From Selenomonas sp. (lineage in GTDB: Bacteria; Bacillota_C; Negativicutes; Selenomonadales; Selenomonadaceae): 34,588 nucleotides of DNA. The stretch covers positions 1 to 34,588 of the forward strand of contig NZ_JAILKR010000128.1 in NCBI RefSeq assembly GCF_024693525.1, in the 5' to 3' direction. The notes beneath the pieces are model-generated. The model was given only the letters and a program-made list of their open reading frames with translations, was not told where the DNA came from and searched no databases. Shown here piece by piece: positions 26,126-34,147 of this stretch. Each line of letters starts with the position of its first letter. Position 1 is the stretch's first letter. A program made the position numbers and the translations under genes.

Positions 26126-26854
26126 CTAACAATTTGTCGAAACGTCATCCTTCAGAAACTTCTTGGGCCAATGCTGCAAAATCTTGGAAATGACATAATC
26201 CGAAGCTGGCGTCAACAGCATCCAGCTAAGAACAACAAAGTTGACCGAAGCTGCCCCCACAGCAATATCGGTAACCCAATGGGCGCCGGACATAATGCGC
26301 GGCAGAGAAAAGACCAACACAACGGCGGCACTCTTTAAAAAGGCCCGCCAGCCAAAATACCGGAACATGAAAAACGAAAAGATAAGCAAAAACATGCCAT
26401 GATCGCCAGGGAAACTCGAAGAGGACCAATCCTTGGCCGGCCAGCCAGAAAGTTCCGATACCCGCAACACATTTTCTCCCATCTGTGTAAAAAATTTCGA
26501 GGCACTAGCACGCTCCATATTGAGGAACAGGTCAAACTGTTTGGCGATAACAGCCGTAAGCAGCATCGTCACCCCCATGGCCAGCATCCAACGCTTGCCT
26601 TTGATATCCTGGTTGCGGTAATAGCTGTAAAAGATTCCCAGCATAAACAAAAAGGCCACCACATCAAAGGGACGCAGATTGGTAACGGCCACCAAATAAA
26701 GGAATGCCTTACTCTGCCCCAGCAGATGATTGAAAAAGAAAAAGACGCCTTTATCCAGTTCAAACCAAAAACCACTGTTGCCCGGCAAATACCAGCTCAA
26801 AAACAAAGCGATACCGATGGCATTCAAGACTAGGATTTTTTTTAGATGATTCAT
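26126..26854 (-). CDS. PAP2-family membrane phosphatase
   Basis: A 242-residue inner-membrane protein with about six hydrophobic segments. The PAP2 (type 2 phosphatidic acid phosphatase) active site is recognisable: SSSFPGDHG supplies the general-acid histidine of motif 2, and LPRIMSGAHWVTD supplies Arg, His and Asp of motif 3. Motif 1 (normally Lys-x6-Arg-Pro) is degenerate, and motif 2 has Gly-Asp in place of the usual Ser-Gly. The substrate is likely a lipid-linked phosphate such as undecaprenyl pyrophosphate, a phospholipid or a lipid A phosphate (inference). The ATG at 26854 follows AGGAGGG; a longer reading to 26902 would start in the promoter. It is divergent from the polymerase cassette. 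Confidence 0.85.
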   Translation of the reverse strand: MNHLKKILVLNAIGIALFLSWYLPGNSGFWFELDKGVFFFFNHLLGQSKAFLYLVAVTNLRPFDVVAFLFMLGIFYSYYRNQDIKGKRWMLAMGVTMLLTAVIAKQFDLFLNMERASASKFFTQMGENVLRVSELSGWPAKDWSSSSFPGDHGMFLLIFSFFMFRYFGWRAFLKSAAVVLVFSLPRIMSGAHWVTDIAVGAASVNFVVLSWMLLTPASDYVISKILQHWPKKFLKDDVSTNC

Positions 26855-26878
26855 ACGATTCCCTCCTATAGGCATAAG

Positions 26879-26907
26879 ATGATACCATAGCTTTTCTCTC
26901 ATTTCAA
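26879..26907 (-). promoter_or_regulatory. Predicted promoter of the PAP2 gene
   Basis: On the minus strand TTGAAA (26902-26907) and TATCAT (26879-26884) are 17 bp apart, with TGG just before the -10. It lies 28 bp from the LexA-like box of the divergent cassette. Confidence 0.6.
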
Positions 26908-26934
26908 GTACATAGGTTCCAGTCCTACTACAAC

Positions 26935-26968
26935 AGAACTTGTATTCGATTCAGTTTTCTGGTAAGAT
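26935..26968 (+). promoter_or_regulatory. LexA-like SOS box over the polymerase-cassette promoter
   Basis: AGAAC-TTGT-ATTCG (26935-26948) matches the Gram-positive LexA site CGAAC-N4-GTTCG except for A in place of C at the first base and A for G in the second half. It overlaps the -35 TTGTAT (26940-26945), which is 17 bp from TAAGAT (26963-26968). Repression by LexA and release after DNA damage would follow. Confidence 0.6.
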
Positions 26969-26995
26969 GAAAAAACAAAGGAAAGGAGGCGCACC

Positions 26996-28492
26996 ATGAC
27001 TGCCCCATCGTATTTTGTCGCCATCGACCTCAAGTCGTTCTACGCGTCGGTGGAATGCCGCGACCGAGAACTTGATCCCCTCGATACCAATCTCGTGGTG
27101 GCTGATGCCTCGCGAACCAACAAAACCATCTGCCTGGCCGTGTCCCCTTCATTAAAAGCCTACGGCATTCCCGGACGGGCCCGGCTCTTTGAAGTGGTGC
27201 AAGCAGTAGCCCACGCGAATCAAAAGCGGCTGGCCTTTGCTCCCCGCCATCGCTTTTGTGGAAAAACCGCTAAGGCTAGTGACCTCGCCACCCATCCTGA
27301 ACTTGCCATTGACTATCACACTGCCGTCCCCCGCATGGCCCGTTATCTAGAAGTCAGCACCCAAATCTATCAAATCTACCTGCGCTACATCGCCCCGGAA
27401 GACATCCATGTCTATTCCATCGATGAAGTATTTTTAGACGTCACCCATTATCTAAAGACCTATCAACTGACTGCCCGAGAACTGACCCAAAAACTAATCG
27501 ACGAAGTCTATGCTGAAACCGGCATCACCGCCACCGCTGGCATTGCCCCCAATCTCTACCTCTGCAAGGTGGCCATGGATATCGTCGCCAAGCATCTGCC
27601 AGCCGATGATAACGGCGTTCGCATTGCCGAAATCGATGAAAAGCGCTATCGCCAACTGCTTTGGAACCATCGGCCCCTTACCGATTTTTGGCGCGTTGGC
27701 CGGGGCTATGCCAAAAAACTCGAACAGCATGGGCTCTACACCATGGGGGATATTGCCCGCTGCTCGTTAGGCAAAGCCACGGATTTTCATAACGAAGAAC
27801 TGCTCTACCGTCTCTTTGGCGTTAATGCAGAGCTGCTCATCGACCATGCCTGGGGGTATGAGCCCTGCACCATGGCCGCCATCAAGGCCTATAAGCCAGC
27901 GGCCACCAGCATCGGCTCCGGTCAGGTGCTCCAAAGCCCCTATCCCTACGATAAGGCCGCCCTGGTGGCCTGGGAAATGACGGACCTTTTGGTCCTGGAA
28001 CTGGTGGATAAGAAATTATTGACCAGTCAACTCATCCTTGACGTGGGCTATGATATTGAAAACACGCGTAAAAACTATCGCGGCCCGCTGCACCGTGACC
28101 ACTATGGCCGCATGGTGCCAAAGCCAGTCCACGGCAGCAGGCAGTTTGCCACTCCTACGGCCTCATCCGCACTGCTGTTAAAGACCGTTCAGGAGCTCTT
28201 TGCCGCCATTGTGGATAAAGATCTATTGGTGCGCCGCCTGACCATTACCTTTGGCGACACCATTTCCCAAGCCGCCTATCAAACCGCACCGCCACCAGCA
28301 GAACTTGACTTATTTGCCGAACCGGAAAAACCAGAACTTAATCAGTCAACTGTCAAAGAAGCTTCCATCCAGCAGACCATCGTCGCCCTCAAGAAACGCT
28401 TTGGCAAAAATGCCATCTTAAAGGGCGCCAACCTGCAGGAAGGAGCCACCACCATCAGCCGCAACAATCAGATTGGAGGTCATCGGGCATGA
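26996..28492 (+). CDS. Y-family DNA polymerase (UmuC/UvrX type)
   Basis: A 498-residue translesion polymerase. Catalytic residues are Asp11 in FVAIDLKSFYASVE and the SIDEVFLD pair near 143-144; AGIAPNLYLCKVAMD and the RVGRGYAKKLEQHGL helix-hairpin-helix follow. The C-terminus carries AELDLF near residue 438, resembling a beta-clamp-binding motif, and ends with the KKRFGKNAILKG and NNQIGGH blocks typical of Firmicutes UmuC/UvrX proteins. GAAAGGAGG precedes the ATG. It overlaps the YolD-type gene by ATGA. The upstream LexA-like box suggests SOS induction. It is one of only three plus-strand genes, so it may be a self-contained cassette. Confidence 0.93.
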   Translation: MTAPSYFVAIDLKSFYASVECRDRELDPLDTNLVVADASRTNKTICLAVSPSLKAYGIPGRARLFEVVQAVAHANQKRLAFAPRHRFCGKTAKASDLATHPELAIDYHTAVPRMARYLEVSTQIYQIYLRYIAPEDIHVYSIDEVFLDVTHYLKTYQLTARELTQKLIDEVYAETGITATAGIAPNLYLCKVAMDIVAKHLPADDNGVRIAEIDEKRYRQLLWNHRPLTDFWRVGRGYAKKLEQHGLYTMGDIARCSLGKATDFHNEELLYRLFGVNAELLIDHAWGYEPCTMAAIKAYKPAATSIGSGQVLQSPYPYDKAALVAWEMTDLLVLELVDKKLLTSQLILDVGYDIENTRKNYRGPLHRDHYGRMVPKPVHGSRQFATPTASSALLLKTVQELFAAIVDKDLLVRRLTITFGDTISQAAYQTAPPPAELDLFAEPEKPELNQSTVKEASIQQTIVALKKRFGKNAILKGANLQEGATTISRNNQIGGHRA

Positions 28493-28899
28493 AGGAACAT
28501 CATCCCCAAAACTACGACGATATCATTAACCTTCCCCACCATATCTCCAGCTCTCATCCCCCCATGCCGCTTGCCAAGCGGGCCGCACAGTTTTCCCCCT
28601 TTGCGGCGCTGACGGGTTACGAAGATGCCGTGCGGGAAAGCGCCCGCGTTACCCTGCCGCCTCCAAACCTTGCCGACGACGAACTAGAACTCTTAAATCG
28701 CCAGCTCCAGCAGGTTCTCGCCAGTCCAGCGCACCAGGCGGCCATTACTTATTTTGTGGCCGATTCATACAAAGACGGCGGCCGCTATGAAACGCGAACC
28801 GCCGTCATCAAAAAGCTCGATAACCCGCGCCAGCAATTATTGCTAACCGATGGCACAGGCATCGACCTTACTCATATTGTCCGCATCCAGCCCGTATGA
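28489..28899 (+). CDS. YolD-like protein
   Basis: A 136-residue soluble protein of the YolD-like family, defined by the N-terminal block MPLAKRAAQFSPFAALTGY (residues 26-44) and a C-terminal small-barrel-like region. Family members are usually encoded beside Y-family polymerases, and a UmuD-like partner role has been suggested from that pairing. GGAGGT lies upstream within the end of the polymerase gene, and the ATG overlaps its stop. The terminator stem starts inside its last codons. Confidence 0.9.
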   Translation: MKEHHPQNYDDIINLPHHISSSHPPMPLAKRAAQFSPFAALTGYEDAVRESARVTLPPPNLADDELELLNRQLQQVLASPAHQAAITYFVADSYKDGGRYETRTAVIKKLDNPRQQLLLTDGTGIDLTHIVRIQPV

Positions 28900-28914
28900 G
28901 CTGGATGTTTTTTT
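28884..28914 (+). terminator. Rho-independent terminator of the polymerase/YolD cassette
   Basis: The 8-bp stem CATCCAGC/GCTGGATG with an 8-nt loop that includes the stop codon is followed by seven T residues. The tail runs into the stop of the convergent membrane-protein gene. Confidence 0.9.
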
Positions 28915-29527
28915 AGCGATATTGCAAATCGCGGTTGCCGTTCCGTACTTCTTCCGAAACCGGCAGGCTTGCCTCATAGCGGCGGATGATGACCGTCGTC
29001 GTCATGACACCAGCCAGCAAGATGATTGCCGCCAGCAAGATGACCCGCATGGTGGAATTATCCGAATCGCTGTCGCCATCAAACAGACCGCCAAGACCTT
29101 CCTGCACCGTATCGAGGGCCGGGCCAAAGCTCTGAATGGCGTTATAGGTGTTATAGGCCTGAGCGAAGGTATTCCAGCCGGCAACACCAAGATTCATCAA
29201 CGATTTTTCCCGGGCAAAGTTTATCCAGGACTGAATCGTGATGATGATGCCCGAGCCGATGGCCGGCACGATAATCATCAGATAGATGAGACTGGACAAT
29301 ACGCCGAGCATGCTGGCGGGCAGATACCCCGTCGATACGGCAATATAGGAAACGACAATCGCATAGACGAAGGTAAAACCCACCGCCGACTGGATGGCAC
29401 CACACCATGCCAGCAGGCGAATCCAGCCGCCAACGGCCTTGGACTCCGCCCAGATGCGCCCGACGTTCCGGGCATTCATAAAGCTGATGACCAGATTGAG
29501 GATCATCACACCAATCAACATAGCCAT
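28913..29527 (-). CDS. Integral membrane protein of unknown function (204 aa)
   Basis: I do not recognise this protein. It has about four or five hydrophobic segments (about residues 2-15, 30-60, 65-100 and 155-180), a soluble helical stretch between about 105 and 150 containing an acidic DGDSDSD run, and a basic, charged C-terminal tail. The ATG at 29527 follows GGGAGGAA; seven further upstream codons are not used. It is downstream of pcrA and convergent with the polymerase cassette. No function is proposed. Confidence 0.75.
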   Translation of the reverse strand: MAMLIGVMILNLVISFMNARNVGRIWAESKAVGGWIRLLAWCGAIQSAVGFTFVYAIVVSYIAVSTGYLPASMLGVLSSLIYLMIIVPAIGSGIIITIQSWINFAREKSLMNLGVAGWNTFAQAYNTYNAIQSFGPALDTVQEGLGGLFDGDSDSDNSTMRVILLAAIILLAGVMTTTVIIRRYEASLPVSEEVRNGNRDLQYR

Positions 29528-29583
29528 AAAAATTCCTCCCTTAATCATAAAATGACAATTGCTCTTTATTATTACACAGGTTT

Positions 29584-29613
29584 ATTATAAAACGATTATG
29601 AAATCTTTTCCAA
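29584..29613 (-). promoter_or_regulatory. Possible promoter of the membrane-protein gene, in the pcrA tail
   Basis: On the minus strand TTGGAA (29608-29613), which lies in the last pcrA codons, is 18 bp from TATAAT (29584-29589). The leader is about 50 nt. Confidence 0.45.
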
Positions 29614-31770
29614 TTTAGCCTTAAAGGAGATTTCCCTTGGCGTATCGATGTCGGCAAACTTTATTCGATAAGCTCCCTTGTCGCTATTTATGGAAAGTAT
29701 CTCCCCTTCCCCCATGATGCGGTGCAGCACCTTATCCCCCTTGACAAAGACCGCCTTTTTCGGGGCATTAGCCTGGGCCATGCGCCTATCCATGTCCCGA
29801 ATATAATCCCGGGCATCCTGTCGGATAAGCGCAGAAATAGGCTGAGAAAATTCCAACAGTTCATCGTCAAGCTCCAACAGGAACCGTGAGGGATACCGCA
29901 GGGATGCATCGAAGTTGAGCCCCGAGGCCGCCGACAGGTAAAGCCGTTTCTGAGCCCGGGTCACGGCGACGAATGCCAGCCGCCGTTCCTCTTCCATCCC
30001 CTGCTGAGTCCGCGTCTTACGGGAAGGAAAGATGCCTTCGTTAAGGCCGCAGAGAAACACATAGGGAAACTCCAGCCCCTTGGCCGCATGAACGGTCATA
30101 AGCTTCACCTTGTCTCCCGTTTCTGCCGTATCGCTGTTGGTCAGCAGAGCTACCCGAGAAAGATAATCCTCCAGCATTGCCTCTTCGCCGCAGGAAGTCT
30201 CATATTCGTAAACGGCCTGCTTGAGCTCGGCTAAATTATCGAGCCGCTCCTGACTGCCCTCGGTGCGCAGCATGGTCTCATAGCCGCTGGCATCAAGCAG
30301 TGCCGCCAGGACCTCCGACACTGGGCGGCCGTTATAGGACGAGGCATATTCCTCGATAAGTTCCACAAAAGCTCCCGCCTTAGTCCCCTTAAGGAGCTCG
30401 TGTTCAAGATTTTTCTTCAAAGCCTCGTAGAGACTGCAAGCATTTTGCGCGGCATACTCCTGCAAAAACGCCATGCGGCGCTCGCCGAGGTTGCGTTTGG
30501 GGACATTAGCAATGCGCAGGAACGACAAATCGTCGCGATAGGCAATCATGCGCAGATAAGATAGCGCATCCTTGATTTCCTTGCGGTCAAAGAAATGGAT
30601 ACCGCTGTAGAGCGTATAGGGAAGTTCTGCCTGCAGGAAGACTTCTTCTAGGGAACGGGTCAGATAATGGGCGCGATAAAGGACGGCAATCTGGCGGTAG
30701 GGCACGCCCTGTTCATGGAGCTTTGCAAGCTCTTGGGCAATCCATTTGGCTTCTTCCTCGGGCGAATCGTTGCTGGCGCACAGCACGCTTTGCCCGGAGG
30801 GAAGCGTCGGACGGAGATTCTTTTCGATGCGGTTGCGGTTATGGGCGATGAGGTCATTGGCCACCGCTAGGATTTCCGGCGTCGAGCGATAGTTTTCCAT
30901 CATGTAGATGGTCTTAGTGGGCAAAAACTCCTGGTCAAAATCCAGCAGATAACGGATATTAGCCCCGCGCCAGGTATAGATGGTCTGGTCGGGATCCCCC
31001 ACCACAAAGAGATTCTTATGATAGCCACAGAGTATCTTCATAAGCCGGTATTGGAGCTCATCGATATCCTGAAACTCATCAATCATGATGTATTCAAGCC
31101 GCTGCTGCCATTTGAGCCGCAGTTCTTCCTTCTGCTCGAAGATGTAGAGGGTGAACTTGATGAGATCGTTGTAGTCAAGGCCAAAGCATTTCTTTTCCTG
31201 GTATAGATACCCATAGAAAATAATATCCGCAGGCTCCACGGCGCCCTCGTATTTTTCCTTGATCCCCTCTAGGGACATGGCAATCATATCCTCGTAATAC
31301 TTAGGCTCCGTGAAGATCTTGCGTATCTCGATCATATCCCGGGCCTTGGCAAAGGTCATATCCCGCAGGGACAAATGCCGCTCCTCATAGACAATTTTGA
31401 GCATGGCATCAATATCGCTGTTGTCGAGCACCAGAAAACTTTTCGGATACTGCACCGCATGGCTGTCCTCTTGGAGCACCGACACGCAAAAGCCATGGAA
31501 GGTGTTGATATAACCCGTGTCATTATCTCCTGTCAGCAAGTGGATCCGCTTGCGCATTTCCGTTGCCGACTTGTTGGTAAAGGTCACGCAAAGGATATTG
31601 CCCGGCATGATGCCAATCTCATTGACCAGATAGGCAAATCGCTGGCTAAGCGCCCGGGTCTTGCCCGAACCAGCCCCTGCCAGCACCCGCACGTAACCTT
31701 CCGTTGCCGTAACCGCCTCTAGCTGTGCCTTGTTAAGCCCGGCTAAAATATCAATTTCATTCTCCTCCAT
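29596..31770 (-). CDS. pcrA: UvrD/PcrA-family superfamily 1 DNA helicase
   Basis: This 724-residue 3'-5' helicase acts in repair and in clearing replication obstacles. Motifs appear in order: a Q-motif-like LNKAQLEAV near the N-terminus, Walker A AGAGSGKT (motif I), TFTNKSATEM (Ia), DEFQD (II), VVGDPDQTIYTWRGA (III), NYRS (IV), VHAAKGLEFPYVF (V) and VAVTRAQKRL (VI). The C-terminus has a small barrel-like domain (KGDKVLHRIMGEGEIL) as in PcrA. The start is ATG 31770 because GGGAGG precedes it by 8 nt; GTG three codons upstream abuts that site. It follows queA after a hairpin. Confidence 0.95.
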   Translation of the reverse strand: MEENEIDILAGLNKAQLEAVTATEGYVRVLAGAGSGKTRALSQRFAYLVNEIGIMPGNILCVTFTNKSATEMRKRIHLLTGDNDTGYINTFHGFCVSVLQEDSHAVQYPKSFLVLDNSDIDAMLKIVYEERHLSLRDMTFAKARDMIEIRKIFTEPKYYEDMIAMSLEGIKEKYEGAVEPADIIFYGYLYQEKKCFGLDYNDLIKFTLYIFEQKEELRLKWQQRLEYIMIDEFQDIDELQYRLMKILCGYHKNLFVVGDPDQTIYTWRGANIRYLLDFDQEFLPTKTIYMMENYRSTPEILAVANDLIAHNRNRIEKNLRPTLPSGQSVLCASNDSPEEEAKWIAQELAKLHEQGVPYRQIAVLYRAHYLTRSLEEVFLQAELPYTLYSGIHFFDRKEIKDALSYLRMIAYRDDLSFLRIANVPKRNLGERRMAFLQEYAAQNACSLYEALKKNLEHELLKGTKAGAFVELIEEYASSYNGRPVSEVLAALLDASGYETMLRTEGSQERLDNLAELKQAVYEYETSCGEEAMLEDYLSRVALLTNSDTAETGDKVKLMTVHAAKGLEFPYVFLCGLNEGIFPSRKTRTQQGMEEERRLAFVAVTRAQKRLYLSAASGLNFDASLRYPSRFLLELDDELLEFSQPISALIRQDARDYIRDMDRRMAQANAPKKAVFVKGDKVLHRIMGEGEILSINSDKGAYRIKFADIDTPREISFKAKLEKIS

Positions 31771-31795
31771 TACAGGCACCTCCCTTCTACTGCTT

Positions 31796-31826
31796 CAAAG
31801 GCCCCAGCACAATGCCAGGGCCTTTG
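31796..31826. terminator. Hairpin between queA and pcrA
   Basis: A 9-bp stem CAAAGGCCC/GGGCCTTTG with a 13-nt loop. T residues follow it on the plus strand, where no gene is upstream; on the minus strand, the direction of queA and pcrA, no U-tract follows. It may be an mRNA processing or attenuating element rather than a terminator. Confidence 0.4.
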
Positions 31827-31830
31827 ATTT

Positions 31831-32925
31831 TTACACTTCCGTTTGATGGCTGGCTTCAAGTTCTGCCAACTCTTTGTCTCTTTCGTCTTTTGGCTGCTGT
31901 ACTCGCAGGAACATGGCATCGCCAAAGCTGAAGAACCGATATTTCATCTCCACGGCCTTCTTATAGGCATCGAGGATGAACTTGCGACCGCCGAAGGCGC
32001 TGATGAGCATGATCAGCGTGGATTTCGGCAGGTGGAAATTCGTCACGATGCCATCGATAATCTTGAAATCATAGCCCGGGTAGATAAAAATCTGGGTCCA
32101 GCCGCTCTTGCCGCTGATTTCGTTTTTGCCGTCTGCCGCAGATTCCAGCGTGCGGATGCTCGTGGTCCCCACCGCGATGACACGGTGGCCGGCCTTTTTC
32201 GTATCCATGATGAGCTTGGCCGTCTCATCCGAGATGCGGTAGAACTCCTTATGCATGTCATGCTTCTGGATGTCCTCGCAGTTTACCGGACGGAACGTAC
32301 CAAGGCCCACATGCAGCGTGACAAAGCCGAGATTCACGCCCATATCCTTGAGCTCCTGCATCTGCTCCTTAGTGAAATGCAAGCCAGCCGTCGGTGCAGC
32401 GGCCGAGCCTTCCTCCCGGTTGTAAACCGTCTGATAGCGCTCCTTGTCCTCAAGTTTCTCATGGATATACGGCGGCAACGGCGTCTCGCCGAGACGGTCG
32501 AGGATTTCCTCAAATACGCCATCGAACTTAAACTCAACAATTCGGCCGCCGAAATCCGTATGATCCGTGACCGTACAGGAGAGTTCGTCACTGAAGTTGA
32601 TGACATTGCCCGGCTTAGCCTTCTTGCCCGGTTTTACGAGCGTCTCCCAATGGGTGGCATCGAGACGGCGCAGCAGGAAGACCTCGACCTTGCCCCCCGT
32701 CTGGTCGCGATGACCGATAAGGCGGGCCGGCATAACGCGGGTATCGTTAAAGATCAGCGTATCCCCCGGCTCAAGATATTCCTTGAGGTCATAAAAATGC
32801 TTATGCTCGATGGTTTTCCCGACCGGATCGAGCACCATCAGCCGTGACGCATTGCGCGGCTCGATAGGGACCTGCGCAATGCGCTCTTCTGGTAAATCAT
32901 AATCAAAATCTGAAAGTAATAACAT
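31831..32925 (-). CDS. queA: S-adenosylmethionine:tRNA ribosyltransferase-isomerase
   Basis: This 364-residue enzyme transfers and rearranges the ribosyl part of SAM onto 7-aminomethyl-7-deazaguanine in tRNA, giving epoxyqueuosine. Family blocks seen: [12 protein letters not shown] at the start, [12 protein letters not shown] near residue 57, PTAGLHFT near 190, [10 protein letters not shown] near 210, and [15 protein letters not shown] near 300. The length is normal. GAAGGAAAAAGG lies upstream. It is 22 nt after the spoIID-like gene, and queH, which acts on its product, is just beyond. Confidence 0.97.
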   Translation of the reverse strand: MLLLSDFDYDLPEERIAQVPIEPRNASRLMVLDPVGKTIEHKHFYDLKEYLEPGDTLIFNDTRVMPARLIGHRDQTGGKVEVFLLRRLDATHWETLVKPGKKAKPGNVINFSDELSCTVTDHTDFGGRIVEFKFDGVFEEILDRLGETPLPPYIHEKLEDKERYQTVYNREEGSAAAPTAGLHFTKEQMQELKDMGVNLGFVTLHVGLGTFRPVNCEDIQKHDMHKEFYRISDETAKLIMDTKKAGHRVIAVGTTSIRTLESAADGKNEISGKSGWTQIFIYPGYDFKIIDGIVTNFHLPKSTLIMLISAFGGRKFILDAYKKAVEMKYRFFSFGDAMFLRVQQPKDERDKELAELEASHQTEV

Positions 32926-32947
32926 AACCTTTTTCCTTCAATCTATC

Positions 32948-34147
32948 TTAATACAATTTTTTTAAGTCGGTACCTTGATAATAATGACCAAGAATCGCCG
33001 GATATTTATAGCCCTTCTCATCTGCCAACGCTTTGGCTCCCCATTGGGAAAGGCCTAAACCATGCCCCCAGCCATAACCATGAATCATCACTACATTGCC
33101 CTTATACGTCATTTCAAACAGGGTACTCTTGAGGCCAAGCCAACTCCGAAGGTCATTGCCGCTGACCACAGCAATACCCTTAGTGCCGGTAAAGCGCACC
33201 TGGGCGGCACGTCCAGCCGACGTTCTGCCCGCCACCGTCTTGCCAAAGGAAATGGGGGGCAGAACCAAGGATTTTAACGTACCGATATTCTTGCCGTGCT
33301 TGGCCAAAACTGCCGTAAACTGTTCGGCAGAAATATTCTTATCCCAAGGATAGGATTGGACATGCAGTTCCTTTGCTGACCGCAAATAGGGAATCCTGCT
33401 CCCCCATACATCTTCACTATTTTCCGTCATGCCACCGGAATCCGTATGGAAAAGGGCCTCAATAGGCCTACCGGCAAAGGTAAGTACCTGACCATGGGTT
33501 TCCTTGATGGCCACGGAGCTACGGGCCCGCTCAGCCCGGACGCCTTGATACTGCTGGCAATGGGTCGTCGCACAAAGATCATACCCATCCTTGCTATGAC
33601 GTTTCCGATGGCTGAGGGCAAAGCTCCGGGCGGCAATAGCCTGCGCCTTGACGGCCTCCATATTCCACTCCGGCGGCATTTCCTCCGGCACTACCCCCTT
33701 TAAATACTCCTCGGTAGTCACGCGGTTGATGATGGTAAAGCCATTTCCCACCGGCAACAGGCGCACAGCTCCGCGATAAGCCTTGCCATCAATGCGGCTG
33801 ATTTGCGCGGCCAGCTGGCGTTCATCCTCGACAATAAAATCAATTCCCGCCGTACCAGCTGTCAGCTTTTTGCCAGCCACTAGGAAAGCTCCCTGATTCA
33901 AGGTAACAGGCAAACTCGCCCCTGCTGATTTTCTCGCCAGGATTTTCCCCGAGGTAACATCGCGAATAACGATAGCCGAATCAGAGGAAAGCTGTACCGA
34001 CGTTGCGCCCTTTTGCAGTCCCACCAACAATTCCGGCTGCCAAGCAGCTTCAGCTACCGGTATAAAACCGCCAAGCAAAAAAACAGCCAATAGTATAAGC
34101 AAAAACTGACGAACCAAATAGCGAAGAAACGTATCGTTAATTCTCAT
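32948..34147 (-). CDS. SpoIID/LytB-domain protein, exported
   Basis: A 399-residue protein with an N-terminal signal or anchor (about residues 14-38, ending AEAAW). The SpoIID/LytB domain occupies the C-terminal part: YLKGVVPEEMPPEWNMEAVK, AQAIAARSFAL, THCQQYQGV, TDSGGMTENSEDVWG and the final GYGWGHGLGLSQWGA. SpoIID is a lytic transglycosylase acting on stripped glycan strands, and LytB homologues enhance amidases, so it should act on peptidoglycan outside the membrane. The start at 34147 follows AGGAGC; a reading back to 34378 only re-reads queH out of frame. It overlaps the queH 3' end by 11 nt and precedes queA. Confidence 0.92.
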   Translation of the reverse strand: MRINDTFLRYLVRQFLLILLAVFLLGGFIPVAEAAWQPELLVGLQKGATSVQLSSDSAIVIRDVTSGKILARKSAGASLPVTLNQGAFLVAGKKLTAGTAGIDFIVEDERQLAAQISRIDGKAYRGAVRLLPVGNGFTIINRVTTEEYLKGVVPEEMPPEWNMEAVKAQAIAARSFALSHRKRHSKDGYDLCATTHCQQYQGVRAERARSSVAIKETHGQVLTFAGRPIEALFHTDSGGMTENSEDVWGSRIPYLRSAKELHVQSYPWDKNISAEQFTAVLAKHGKNIGTLKSLVLPPISFGKTVAGRTSAGRAAQVRFTGTKGIAVVSGNDLRSWLGLKSTLFEMTYKGNVVMIHGYGWGHGLGLSQWGAKALADEKGYKYPAILGHYYQGTDLKKLY

